Assembly: GCA_031276875.1 (NCBI GenBank)
Contig: JAISMG010000005.1
Coordinates: 1-61,244 of the forward strand
DNA length: 61,244 bases
Source of the DNA: Candidatus Peribacteria bacterium
GTDB lineage: Bacteria; Patescibacteriota; Gracilibacteria; Absconditabacterales; Absconditicoccaceae
Direction: 5' to 3'
The first letter of the stretch is position 1, and every line of letters starts with the position of its first letter. The notes under the pieces were generated by a model that did not search any database, had not been told where the DNA came from, and worked only from the letters and a program-made list of their open reading frames with translations. The position numbers and the translations under genes were made by a program. Of the stretch, positions 51,251-60,248 are shown piece by piece.

Positions 51251-51901
51251 TTAATAAGCTGATTTCTGCTGTTTTTTTTCTTGCTTCTTTGGTTTCATTT
51301 CACAATATAATAAATTTTTGTAGATACTCCAATTACTCACCGCCAAAAGCAACAATGCAATAATTTTTAGCTCCAATCCATATCGAGGAAGTACAGAAAG
51401 CATACTTCCCAATCACAAAAAAGAAGCTAGACTTATAGTGCAACTAGGACAGCCCGTAACTAAAACTCCAAGCATTCCTCCCAACCATCCTTGAGAATGC
51501 ACAGCTTTTTTATTCCCTGTATAAAGAGTGAGTTTATAGATTTGTCCTGATAAAAAGATACCAAAAAGCAGAGCAAGTACGATGTTGAGCATCATTTCAC
51601 TATAAGTAATAAATTTTCAGAGATTTCCGAGTGTATACTGGTAGTGAAAAAACGCAAAACTAAGGTATAAAAACAATCAGAAAGCACAACAACTAATAAG
51701 TCGATACTTTCGGTGAGAAAACACTAACTTTACATTACTATAAACAATGTTCATCTTCTTAAAAAACGTCATAAAATTAGGATATGCCAGAAAAGGGATA
51801 ATAGATGTTATCCTTAAAAAAACGTTAATATTTTTCAGGTGAAATACATATGTTTGAAATAGTGGTAATAAAACGAAAATGAAAAAGAAAATCAAGTCCA
51901 T
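51251..51901 (-). CDS. Membrane protein with a CPSC motif
   Basis: A 216-residue protein with about six membrane helices. TGCPSCTISLASFLGLGSML places a CxxC pair at the start of a helix, as in small thiol-disulfide or metal-handling membrane proteins. Three UGA codons are in frame (CAFG, GNLG, SFLG). The tail is basic (KPKKQEKKQQKSAY). Function is unknown; a redox partner such as the thioredoxin at 41492 is possible but unproven. Confidence 0.65.
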
Positions 51902-52020
51902 TATCAGAAAATCAATTATTATTCAGAATACACTACTTATCACCTAGCTTTGAGCTCTTTAATGTATATTGCCTAAGCAGTAACTGATTTCATTATGCAC
52001 TCAAAAAAATGAGAATACTC

Positions 52021-52048
52021 TTGCTTTTTGCTCCTAAAATCCTACATT
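52021..52048 (+). promoter_or_regulatory. Candidate promoter of yqeY
   Basis: TTGCTT (52021-52026), a 16-base spacer and TACATT (52043-52048), 32 bases before the ATG at 52080. The rest of 51902-52079 is empty. Confidence 0.35.
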
Positions 52049-52079
52049 CTGGGTAGTCTTTATCTTTTACACCGTTCGT

Positions 52080-52532
52080 ATGTCTCTTCTTCTCCAAATT
52101 ACTAACGATTACCAAGACGCAATGAAAGCAAAAGCAACACTCAAAAAGCTGACGCTTAATTATCTTTTAGCTCAGGCAAAGAATAAAAAGATTGAACTAC
52201 AACACGATTTGACCGACGAAGAAGTCATTGCTCTTATCAAAAAAGAAATCAAAGCTATCAATGAAAGTATTTCCTTTCTTGAAAAAGTAGCAGATAAAGC
52301 TGAAACGCTTGCTGAAGAACAGCAAAAAAAACAGCTCTTAGAAGCGTACTTGCCAGCAATGCTTTCTCGTGAACAAACTGAAACACTTATTACTTCCCTC
52401 ATTGCCCAGCTTTCCCTCACTGACCTCAAAACGCAAAGAGGTGTCCTGATGAAAGAGCTTATGGCTCATCACAAAGCTGAACTTGATACCACGATAATAA
52501 ATGAAATCATTACGAGCCTTATCCAACCGTAA
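52080..52532 (+). CDS. yqeY: GatB/YqeY domain protein
   Basis: A 150-residue helical protein with the GatB/YqeY tail fold: an N-terminal helical part (DYQDAMKAKATLKKLTLNYL), then KQLLEAYLPAMLSREQTETL. This is the tRNA-binding domain found at the end of GatB, here free-standing. It fits a non-discriminating AspRS/GatCAB route, although the role of free YqeY is uncertain. No UGA. A terminator follows directly. Confidence 0.9.
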   Translation: MSLLLQITNDYQDAMKAKATLKKLTLNYLLAQAKNKKIELQHDLTDEEVIALIKKEIKAINESISFLEKVADKAETLAEEQQKKQLLEAYLPAMLSREQTETLITSLIAQLSLTDLKTQRGVLMKELMAHHKAELDTTIINEIITSLIQP

Positions 52533-52558
52533 AAGGTTGTTTGATAACCCCCTTTTAT
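52531..52558 (+). terminator. Intrinsic terminator after yqeY
   Basis: AAAAGGTT pairs with AACC...CTTTT around a short loop, followed by ATTTTT; the stem begins at the yqeY stop codon. Confidence 0.6.
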
Positions 52559-52574
52559 TTTTCCTTTGTTGTAA

Positions 52575-53870
52575 ATGAAACGATTAGGATGTTTTTTCTT
52601 CCAGCGAACTAAAGTTATTTTACTTTGTACTATCGGTAGTCTTATCGCTCTCAATAGGAGTTTGGCAGCTGTGCAAGACCAACCACTTCTTCCCATTACA
52701 GAAATTTTTACTAATGCAAGTTATGAAAGATTTCTTTCTACCTACAATCTCTCGACAGCAGAAGTTGCAGCTCTTCTTTCCAATGAAAAAGTTTTGCAAA
52801 TCTTTTCGTATCTTTCTACGCTTGCAGCTAATGAACATCAGTTTTTTGAACTCATTGAACTTTTGAATGCGGCTTATCCCATAAAAAACCGAACTTCTTC
52901 CGCGGATAAAGTGATGAATCTTCTCAATAAAGCATTGGTTGATACGTCTTCCTCTACTACTTCTCATCAGGCAACGGCTGGTATGTTGAAAATCTCTGCC
53001 AATACGACGCGTCCTTCTCTCAATCAACGAATTCGTCTAACGCTACAGACCAGAACTTCGTATAGAGGATGGGTAAATTTTTCTCTGCAATATAAATCTT
53101 CTGCAAATGATACGCGAGGAAATATCAATAATTCCACGTATTTTACGGCGAGCAATTATTTACATAATGGCGTACAATTTATGAGCCAAGATAATGGTGA
53201 AATCATCCTTTCTTCGTTTATCGAGTTTCACAAAAAGGGGTATTATAGGCTGTTGGCTCGTGATGACGACAGGAATGAAGTCACACTTTCTTTTACTGTG
53301 GATATGGACACAAATATCTTTGAAAATAAAGAAGTAATGTCTGAATATATCTATACTGCTACCAATTGTAAAAGATATACCGTACAACGTTTGAGGAATG
53401 ATACCTTTACTTCTCCCAATTTCCAATATCCAATGTACTTTATTGCTGCTTCGTATCTGGAAAGATATGTGGACTCCAAAAATCCCGGTACTTGCCAAAT
53501 TAGAACTACTTATGCTACCAATGAATTTATTCGCAATGTCTCTGATACCCAACACATTGCTCCCAATGGAAAAATTTACTTTATTGAACGCGACGGGAAT
53601 TCCTATTATTCTCTCCAGACTGAAAGCAAAAGAACCTTCCCCACTATCAATGCTTTACGCCAAATGCTCACAGCTACCAATCCACTTGCCAATTTTCGAC
53701 CTCATACGCATATCCAATCTGAAGAAACCTATACGGCAAAAATTGCTTATACCAAAGAAGTAAAGATTTACAAAACTGATAAAGGATGGATGAGTTATGC
53801 TTTGCCTATCGGCACGTATTTTTCCACAGCGAAAGAGCTCAAAAATTACTTGAATACTCATCTTAAATAA
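52575..53870 (+). CDS. Exported protein of unknown function
   Basis: A 431-residue protein with a signal peptide (about 12-32). A helical N-terminal region precedes an Ig-like/beta domain near 150-260 (SLNQRIRLTLQTRTSYRGWV, NGVQFMSQDNGEI, YYRLLARDDDRNE) and a C-terminal part with two cysteines. No UGA is used over 431 codons, although some CGA codons occur. I recognise no enzyme motif; a surface or periplasmic structural protein is likely. Confidence 0.7.
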   Translation: MKRLGCFFFQRTKVILLCTIGSLIALNRSLAAVQDQPLLPITEIFTNASYERFLSTYNLSTAEVAALLSNEKVLQIFSYLSTLAANEHQFFELIELLNAAYPIKNRTSSADKVMNLLNKALVDTSSSTTSHQATAGMLKISANTTRPSLNQRIRLTLQTRTSYRGWVNFSLQYKSSANDTRGNINNSTYFTASNYLHNGVQFMSQDNGEIILSSFIEFHKKGYYRLLARDDDRNEVTLSFTVDMDTNIFENKEVMSEYIYTATNCKRYTVQRLRNDTFTSPNFQYPMYFIAASYLERYVDSKNPGTCQIRTTYATNEFIRNVSDTQHIAPNGKIYFIERDGNSYYSLQTESKRTFPTINALRQMLTATNPLANFRPHTHIQSEETYTAKIAYTKEVKIYKTDKGWMSYALPIGTYFSTAKELKNYLNTHLK

Positions 53871-53909
53871 AAGCATTAAACAAGTAAGCCGAAATAGAAG
53901 CGATTATGA

Positions 53910-54932
53910 TTACGTGAAAAAGGTCGGATTGATAAGCTTGAGAACAAGTCCAGCCAATCCCAACAAAGCTAATGCACCTCCTACTTTCAAAATCAGACTT
54001 TTCCCTTTTGAGAAGCTACCAGAATTAGCTCCTTCCATTGTCATCATTACTCCACCCACAATAATCAATAGCACTCCTAGTACCAACATTGTAGATGTCA
54101 AAATTCTCATCAATGCTCCAATGAGCGTAGGAAATGCACTTACAGGCGTTACTTCAAGTGTTCCATCAGCATTGGCTCTTGTAGGTCCTGACGTTTTCAT
54201 CACAATACAATTGCCAATGAAAGGCACGTTGGTATTGAGTTTCGTTCAGCAACAGACTTTACTACAGTCTTCACATTCTTTTTTGGAAGGATTTCGTCTA
54301 TGAGTTCCAGCTTTTTCTTGTTCTTTACAAGCTTTTCTAGCATCATTTGTGTTAGAAGGATTAGAAGGTGTTGCAACAGGAGGACATTCTCCATTAGCAG
54401 GTTTTTCGGTCCCATTAGAACATTGTTCAGCAATAGCTTCACATTTCCCATTTTTCCATTCTTGACCAGCAGGACATTTTTCACAAGCAGTTCCTGCTTC
54501 ATTAGGATGTTCTCCAGAAGGACAGGTTTCACAGTCTAGTTTTTGTTGATTGTAAATCATAGTTTCAGGATTTTTACAAACACATATGGTACTACCTCAT
54601 TTTCCATCACCACTTCGTTGCATATTGGTATTACACTCACAACGATGACAACTAAGTCCATTACTACAAGCTCATCCTTGTTGTTTACTAACTGATTTAT
54701 CATTACCACAAGCTTTTACTGTAGAGATAGACTGTTCACAAGTAAAACAATGGGGATTACTATTAGGACTAATTCTTAATGTTGCATTTCCTTGATGACA
54801 CGCTGTTCATTGAATAGTTTGACATCTATTTGTGGATGGATTTATATATACATCAATAGCAAAAGACACACTTACACCCAGTACACAAGCTACTATACTA
54901 CTTCCTAAGAGATATCTATATATAGTTTTCAT
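53910..54932 (-). CDS. Cysteine-rich exported protein with a pilin-like C-terminal domain
   Basis: A 340-residue protein: signal peptide (about 8-26), then some 200 residues with about 28 cysteines in CPAG/CPSG-type modules (CETCPSGEHPNEAGTACEKC, CPAGQEWKNGKCE), then SAFPTLIGALMRILTSTMLV and a second membrane helix ending KLINPTFFT. The last 76 residues are about 80 percent identical to those of the neighbour at 54964-55503. The helix-loop-helix (loop MEGANSGSFSKGKS) is the T4SS pilin-like fold. Four or more UGA codons are in frame. It may be a pilus subunit carrying a disulfide-rich head. Confidence 0.75.
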
Positions 54933-54963
54933 TATCGTACTATAAAAAATAAAACGCCTCACC

Positions 54964-55503
54964 TTACGTAAAGAAGGTCGGATTGATGAGTTTAAGGATA
55001 ACTCCAGAGAGTCCGAGAAGAGCCAATACTGCTCCTACTTTCAAAATCAGACTTTTCCCTTTTGAGAAGCTACCAGAATTAGCACCTTCCATCGTCATCA
55101 TTATTCCTCCCACAATAATCAACAGAAGCCCTATAATCAGCATTGCAGAAGTCAGTATTCTCATCATTGCTCCTATCAACGTTGGAAAAGCATCTCTTGT
55201 AGTAGTTGTTGTAATCCCATTTTCATCTTGAGAAGTAGGCCCTGTATCCGTCAATTGGAGACAATCGCCAATAAAAGGCAGAGAAGTATTCAGTTGAATT
55301 CCATTCTGACACCTTTTAGTTGCTTCACTCTCACGTGGTTCACATTGTTGGGTTGCGGGATTATATACTTTAGTAGTATCGCTACAGGCAACCACTTCAG
55401 CTCCCGGCAATTCTCCTCCGTCCATTTCTTCTTGGGCAAATGAACATGCTGGAAGCATTATCCCTATGATACTGAGACTTACAAGAATTTTTTTTATCTG
55501 CAT
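54964..55503 (-). CDS. Exported pilin-like protein, paralogue of 53910-54932
   Basis: A 179-residue protein with a signal peptide (MQIKKILVSLSIIGIMLPAC), a short extracytoplasmic region with four cysteines (VACSDTTK, QQCEPRE, KRCQNG, GDCLQL) and two membrane helices around the loop EGANSGSFSKGKS. The C-terminus AFPTLIGAMMRILTSAMLII...INPTFFT is nearly the same as its neighbour. It uses no UGA. The start at 55503 gives the signal peptide; the longer frame upstream runs across the promoter. Gene duplication with N-terminal replacement is likely. Confidence 0.75.
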   Translation of the reverse strand: MQIKKILVSLSIIGIMLPACSFAQEEMDGGELPGAEVVACSDTTKVYNPATQQCEPRESEATKRCQNGIQLNTSLPFIGDCLQLTDTGPTSQDENGITTTTTRDAFPTLIGAMMRILTSAMLIIGLLLIIVGGIMMTMEGANSGSFSKGKSLILKVGAVLALLGLSGVILKLINPTFFT

Positions 55504-55531
55504 TTTTTGGTGGTATAAATAAAGTATCTCT

Positions 55532-55560
55532 ATTATACTCAAAGTTCTCGGTTTTTGCAA
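55532..55560 (-). promoter_or_regulatory. Promoter of the pilin-like pair
   Basis: Minus strand TTGCAA (55555-55560), a 17-base spacer and TATAAT (55532-55537), 29 bases before the ATG at 55503. It is back to back with the tRNA-Leu promoter. Confidence 0.65.
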
Positions 55561-55570
55561 ATTTTAGCAC

Positions 55571-55598
55571 TTGATTTTCATCTCCATATTCGTATACA
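55571..55598 (+). promoter_or_regulatory. Promoter of the tRNA-Leu-fMet-Gln operon
   Basis: TTGATT (55571-55576), a 16-base spacer and TATACA (55593-55598), 20 bases before tRNA-Leu. Divergent from the promoter at 55532-55560. Confidence 0.5.
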
Positions 55599-55618
55599 TT
55601 CTAGCATAGTTAAAAAAT

Positions 55619-55700
55619 GCTGGGGTGATGGAACTGGTATACATGTACGCTTGAGGTGCGTATGCCTTACGGCTTGAGGGTTCGAGTCCCTTCCTCAGCA
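55619..55700 (+). tRNA. tRNA-Leu (GAG)
   Basis: GCTGGGG pairs with CCTCAGC (one G-U), TACGC/GCGTA closes loop TTGAGGT giving anticodon GAG, and a long variable arm (TGCCTTACGGCT) is present. Discriminator A. Confidence 0.92.
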
Positions 55701-55715
55701 GAAATCTGTTGTCAA

Positions 55716-55790
55716 TGCGGAGTAGAGAAACGGTATCTCGTTGGGCTCATAACCCAAAGGTAGGTGGTTCAATTCCATCCTCCGCAACCA
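55716..55790 (+). tRNA. Initiator tRNA-Met (CAU), CCA encoded
   Basis: Anticodon loop CTCATAA (CAU) on a stem with three G-C pairs (TTGGG/CCCAA) and the A11-U24 D-stem pair of bacterial initiators. Position 1-72 is U-A, not the usual C-A mismatch. ACCA is encoded. Confidence 0.85.
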
Positions 55791-55792
55791 AT

Positions 55793-55866
55793 TGGGGAAT
55801 CGTCTAACGGTAGGACGCCGGACTTTGACTCCGTCTGTCCAGGTTCGAATCCTGGTTCCCCAGCCA
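55793..55866 (+). tRNA. tRNA-Gln (UUG), CCA encoded
   Basis: TGGGGAA pairs with TTCCCCA, discriminator G; loop CTTTGAC gives anticodon UUG. U1-A72 and G73 suit tRNA-Gln. Begins two bases after the initiator tRNA. 55867-56020 shows no gene. Confidence 0.93.
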
Positions 55867-56020
55867 GATGAGATTTTTATCAGAAAAGAGTGTCTCCAAT
55901 CAGGGTTGTACTACAAAAGTAAGCCTTTTTTATTTACCAAAATGTTCGAAAAGAATATTTTCGTGAAAAAAATGCAGACCGATGTATGATAAAGACAATT
56001 TTTCAAGAGAAAATCTTTCT

Positions 56021-57217
56021 TTATGCCTCGTTACACACTTGTTCAGAGGAATAGAACGTCATATTTTGTGGTGTATTTACATAGGAAAATCTTCCATCCA
56101 TTTCACACGTTACCGTCCTAGATGCACAACCTGTTGAAGTCTTGTACCACGCTACTTCACTATATCACGGTTTAGTATGTTTCGGAGCTACCGTTTTATT
56201 AACAATAATATCACACGAATTCAACGCAATATCTCCCGTCGACGCACTTCCTCCTCTAGCAATAATCGCCTTTGCACCTGAAGTAACTACATCGCTACAC
56301 CATCTTTGGAGGTCGTCACCTTCGAAATCTAGCCCTATTGTCTGTCGATGGAGTCCATCACAGTAGAAGAGACAGCCACTGAGGAACTCATACGTCCCTG
56401 CGAACTGACTCGTCGTACAGTCCTGATAGATGAGTCCTTCGCTTCCTAGCAGGACACCACCATTGATGTTGACGTTGACACCGGTGATAGCTACGCCCGT
56501 ATTGATACTGACTCCCTTTTTTGCACGGATAAGGAAGGTATTTTCTTTGGTGGAAGTGAAACGTGTTCATCTGTAAACAGTATCATCATAATCACTCCAA
56601 AGAAAAGAGCCAGAATGCTGAGCCTTCGTCATCTGTCCAGCGGCGAAACTGTAGGGAGCAGAGGTTCAAATGCTATTATTCGTGCCTCAGGGGATGAGGG
56701 AGTAAGCAGCTTGGATGGTATTTTCTCTTCCTGCAGCGACACTTGAGAAGGGAGCGGATACGGTATTGTAGCGACCGCCACCAATGAATGCTCATTCAGC
56801 ATTTTCTTCTATATCGTTTCAATATCCTGCTCCGATACTGGCAGTACGTGCATTAACGATATTGTCTTGTCCAGCTCCGATGGTAGAGGTTATCCCCTTT
56901 GCTCCAATGGTATTGTGTATTCCTCCCAAAATGATGCTATTGAGTGCTCCTTTTGCAATACTATTCCCAGAAGTTCCACCAATCGCTCCTACCACTAGTC
57001 CCCCAGAAATGACAATCCTTCCCTTGGTAGCATCAAAGAACACCTGCTGTTGGTCTCCTGAAGGTCATACAATCACCGTATGAAGCGACGGAGTATGCGT
57101 TGCAGGGGCAGTAGGAATGGTGATGACTGTAGCCACCGTTATCGTGATACCCAAAGCACCACAGAGGAGCAACGCAACCACAAGGGGAGAAGAGAGGGGA
57201 GAAAACCAAGATTTCAT
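56021..57217 (-). CDS. Exported surface protein with YadA-head-like glycine repeats
   Basis: A 398-residue protein with an N-terminal membrane/signal helix (about 10-30). Residues 70-190 hold repeats of the form (I/L)GGG-xx-N-x-(I/V) such as IILGGIHNTIGAK, TIGAGQDNIVNAR, FIGGGRYNTVSAP and AAGRENTIQAA, the left-handed beta-roll of trimeric autotransporter heads. The C-terminal 150 residues contain about ten cysteines in a different domain. Several UGA codons are in frame (VIVG, AGYG, AEG, KPG). No membrane anchor barrel is present, so it would be wall- or membrane-attached in this presumed single-membrane cell. Confidence 0.75.
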
Positions 57218-57299
57218 AGCACAAGAAAAAAGAAATAAAAAGCTAAATCTATTGCTACCATAGATATTTTGCTATCAAATGCAAGCGTTTTTTTGCTGC

Positions 57300-57476
57300 G
57301 GGGTGGGGGACTCTTCCTGTCAGTCATTCTGAGCGAAGCGAAGAATCCAGAACGTACCATAAAGGTCTGGATGCTTCCCCCGCAGTACTGCGTGGACGGG
57401 TCAGCATGACGACTTGTACACAACCTCAGCATAACGCTGTGACATTGAAAACCCCGCAGTCCTGTGGGGGGAGGGG
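57300..57476 (+). repeat. REP-like element, left of the second ATPase gene
   Basis: GGGGTGGGGGACTCTTCCTG (57300-57319) leads into GTCATTCTGAGCGAAGCGAA, GAATCCAGAAC, TGGATGCTTCCCCCGCAG and a second palindrome CCCCGCAGTCCTGTGGGG. The same succession of modules is at 59950-60099. 57218-57612 contains no gene. Confidence 0.85.
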
Positions 57477-57612
57477 TGTCAAAGCCCAAACACATAACTG
57501 AATGTTTCTCTCAAAAAAATCCCTTGATTTTCTCTCCACATTGCATACTATGTAGTTGAAAATTTAAAATTCTCGCATAAAATTAAAATCTTTATTTAAA
57601 ATTCTGCAAAAA

Positions 57613-58800
57613 ATGAAAACCAGATCAATTTTTCCAACACTCGTTCAAGAGTTAGAAAACAATAAAATTCTGCTGTTGGTATGACCCAGACAAGTAGGGA
57701 AAACTACTCTCTTAAAACAACTACAAAACGAAGTGAAGGATAAAGCAACTTTTTTTATAAATTTAGAAAATCCTGATATAGTACATTTGCTCGATGAACA
57801 TCCCTATAAACTCTTTGAAATCACAGGGATTGATAGTAAAACTTCCCAGATTATTTTTGTAGATGAAGTACAATATCTCCAAAATCCTTCCAATTTTCTA
57901 AAACTCATCTACGATGATTTTCACGAACATATCAAATTAGTTGTCTCAGGCAGTAGTAGCTTTTATATTGACCAGAAATTTACGGATTCACTGATGGGAA
58001 GAAAAGAGTATTATGAGATTTTGACTCTGAATTTTGAAGAATTTTTGGTATTTAGAGAAGAAGAACAGATTAAACAAGTGCTATTTGAAGACAAAAAAAT
58101 TCCCATAGGTTACAAAAGAAGGATTGAGGAACTTTTTTTGGAATATATCACCTATGGAGGCTATCCTGAAGTGGTACTGACACCAGAAATTGAGAAGAAA
58201 AAAAGAAAACTGGAACTTCTGGCTTCTGACTACATTAAAAAAGATATTTATGATGCTAATATCTCTGAATCGACAGTATTTTTCAATATCTTGAAAGTCT
58301 TGGCTACCCAAACAGGAGCATTGCTAAATGTACAAACTTTAGCTAGTATGTTTGGTGTGAGTCAACCTACCGTGAATAAATATCTTTATATTATGCAGAA
58401 AAGCTATAGTATAGGAATAAGTAAACCCTTTTGGACCAATATTGTAGCAGAACTTACCAAAATGCCAAAAGTATATTTCTTTGACCTTGGGATGAGAAAT
58501 ACCCTCCTCAGAAATTTTGATACTATCAAAGAGAGACTAGATAAATGAGCATTTTTTGAAAATATCGTCTGGAGAGAAGCGGTAATGCATTATGGACTAG
58601 ACAATATCAAATACCGGAGAACCCAGCATAAAAATGAAGTAGATATCATTATAGAAGAAAAAAAAGCTTATGAAGTAAAATTTAACAAAAATCTGATTAA
58701 AGAAAGTAAATATCAGATATTTAAAAAAAAATATCCCAACATTTCCTTAGACTTTATTGTTTTTGATGAAGTATTGGAATGGATGATACGTTTATCATAA
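57613..58800 (+). CDS. AAA+ ATPase with DUF4143-like C-terminal domain, copy 2
   Basis: A 395-residue paralogue of the gene at 37945-39129. Walker A GPRQVGKTT is again at residues 24-32 with its first Gly from UGA; Walker B is QIIFVDEVQYL; SGSSSFYI, TYGGYPEVVLTP, a winged-helix segment (LASMFGVSQPTVNKYLYIM), TKMPKVYFFDLGMRN and the nuclease-like piece NEVDIIIEEKKAYEVKF follow. Two UGA codons are in frame. It is flanked by direct repeats of the REP-like family. Its biochemical role is not known to me; toxin-antitoxin-like or DNA-processing roles have been suggested for such modules but are unproven. Confidence 0.85.
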
Positions 58801-58917
58801 TTTTTATTGTTCTGTCATAGGCATTTAAATGACTATTAAAATAGTAGGATAGTCAGTATCCTGTTTTCTAAAATAAATATAAGGGATTGTTTGTAAAATG
58901 TATCATTTGTCTTGAAT

Positions 58918-59038
58918 GGGGTAGGGGACTCTTCCTGCCAGTCATTCTGAGCGGAGCAGACTGTCAGTCATTCTGAGCGAAGCGAAGAATCCAGAACACA
59001 CCATAAATGTTTATTGTAGCGAAGAATCCAGAACGTAG
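58918..59038 (+). repeat. REP-like element, right of the second ATPase gene
   Basis: GGGGTAGGGGACTCTTCCTG matches 57300-57319, followed by two GTCATTCTGAGCG(G/A)AGC units and GAATCCAGAAC twice. The 36-base start is a direct repeat of the left element with two differences. Confidence 0.85.
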
Positions 59039-59050
59039 ATTTTCCCTCGT

Positions 59051-59719
59051 TTAGTATCGCTCCTCTGGTTTTGTTATTCCATTGGTAGGGTCAGTAAGCA
59101 GTGAATGTTGCAAATTGGTTTTTTGTAAAACAAAACTCTTATCACATACTTTTTTCAGAGATTTCCCTTTTCATCACATTGGAAAAATCACTACTAATTC
59201 TTTATTTTTAAATGCTTCTTTAACCTTAATGAGTGCAGGTGAAATATCATTATCACCCGTAATAATAATGGCTTTATCGTAAACATCCTTGTAAGCATCT
59301 ATGACAATATTGAGTGCAATATTTACATCAGTTTTCTTTTCCTCATACGTTTCAAAATCGATAGACATATGAGCCTTTTCTTCCAAAAGAGTATAAATAT
59401 ATGTAGCTAATTTTTTAGGCAAAATTCATATAATAGGATTTTTGTTTCCAAATTTCTTTTTTACTTTCTGAAATTCTCATAAAATGGTTTTTACTCAAAT
59501 ACTATACAAAGCCTTGATATATTGTTTATGTCTGGCTACTCCATCATTATCATTAGGAAATAATGCTGTAAAATATTTTGTTTCCACTATTTTATCCTCA
59601 TATTCCAAAAAATCACTAGCTAACTTTTTATAATTAAGCCGGTAAAATTGCTTTCCATACCTATGTTTTATAGAATGGAACATATTAAATCCATCTACAT
59701 ATACTATGACTCTTTTCAT
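59051..59719 (-). CDS. NYN-domain (LabA/DUF88-like) putative ribonuclease
   Basis: A 222-residue PIN-like protein. VIVYVDGFNM supplies the first acidic residue, KKTDVNIALNIVIDAY the second, and AIIITGDNDISPAL the third and fourth, the NYN metal-binding arrangement. Such enzymes cut RNA. Five UGA codons are in frame (YSIG, TILG, PIIG and two adjacent in PMGGKG), so the standard code yields two pieces. The start at 59719 follows a terminator-like hairpin in the leader. An in-frame ATG at 59779 reads through that hairpin and is less likely. Confidence 0.82.
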
Positions 59720-59737
59720 TTGGTAAATTTTTGCTAT

Positions 59738-59766
59738 AAAAAACCAAACCCTCGCCGAAGCGAGGG
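59738..59766 (-). terminator. UUCG-capped terminator-like hairpin in the NYN leader
   Basis: On the minus strand CCCTCGC-TTCG-GCGAGGG (59749-59766), then TTTGG and a six-T run. The C(UUCG)G loop is exceptionally stable. It lies between the promoter at 59825-59852 and the ATG at 59719, the position of an attenuator. Confidence 0.65.
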
Positions 59767-59824
59767 GGGTGGATAACACTATACATCAGACAAAGCTGAG
59801 ATATGTATCACTTCGTGTGAATAT

Positions 59825-59852
59825 AGTATATGCAAATCTTTTTAAAATGCAA
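59825..59852 (-). promoter_or_regulatory. Promoter of the NYN gene
   Basis: Minus strand TTGCAT (59847-59852), a 16-base spacer and TATACT (59825-59830), about 105 bases upstream of the ATG. Confidence 0.6.
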
Positions 59853-59949
59853 GTTTTTTTGCTGATTTTTTTTATGTTGTGTGGCAGAGAACTATCTGGA
59901 TTTTTTTTCCGCAGTTTTTATGGGACGTATTGCGTTTTCTTGTTTCAAA

Positions 59950-60099
59950 GTCCTTCTGAGCGAAGCAGACTGTCAGTCATTCTGAGCGAAGCGAAGAATC
60001 CAGAACGCACCATAAATACCTGGATGCTTCCCCCGTCCCGCAGAACTGCGGGGGAAGCACGACGACTTGCACATAACTTCAGCATAACGGAGTGACATT
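59950..60099 (+). repeat. REP-like element, full modular copy
   Basis: TCCTTCTGAGCGAAGCAGAC, GTCATTCTGAGCGAAGCGAA, GAATCCAGAACGCACCATAA, TGGATGCTTCCCCCGTCCCG, GCAGAACTGCGGGGGAAGCA and CAGCATAACGGAGTGACATT in succession, as at 57323-57450. Confidence 0.85.
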
Positions 60100-60103
60100 G
60101 CCA

Positions 60104-60140
60104 GCCTCCTTGCCATATGAGTTTAGGAGGCCCTTTTTTT
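60104..60140 (+). terminator. Strong intrinsic terminator
   Basis: GCCTCCT (60104-60110) pairs with AGGAGGC (60125-60131), followed by a seven-T run. No plus-strand gene ends nearby, so it may insulate the next gene from transcription through the repeats. Confidence 0.75.
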
Positions 60141-60144
60141 GAGC

Positions 60145-60172
60145 TTGACTTTGTATTATTATTAGCTATACT
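60145..60172 (+). promoter_or_regulatory. Promoter of the Ig-like protein gene
   Basis: TTGACT (60145-60150), a 16-base spacer and TATACT (60167-60172), 77 bases before the ATG at 60249. Confidence 0.55.
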
Positions 60173-60248
60173 TTCTAAAAAATAAACTAAAAAAATTATT
60201 AAAATGTCGAATTTTTAAAAAAATGTTGAATTTAAAAAAAAGCAAGAA

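Noticed and set aside
59720-59779. N-terminal extension of the NYN protein from an ATG at 59779
   Set aside because: It would be translated from a UUCG-capped terminator hairpin; the domain start at 59719 (MKRVIVYVDG) is typical.
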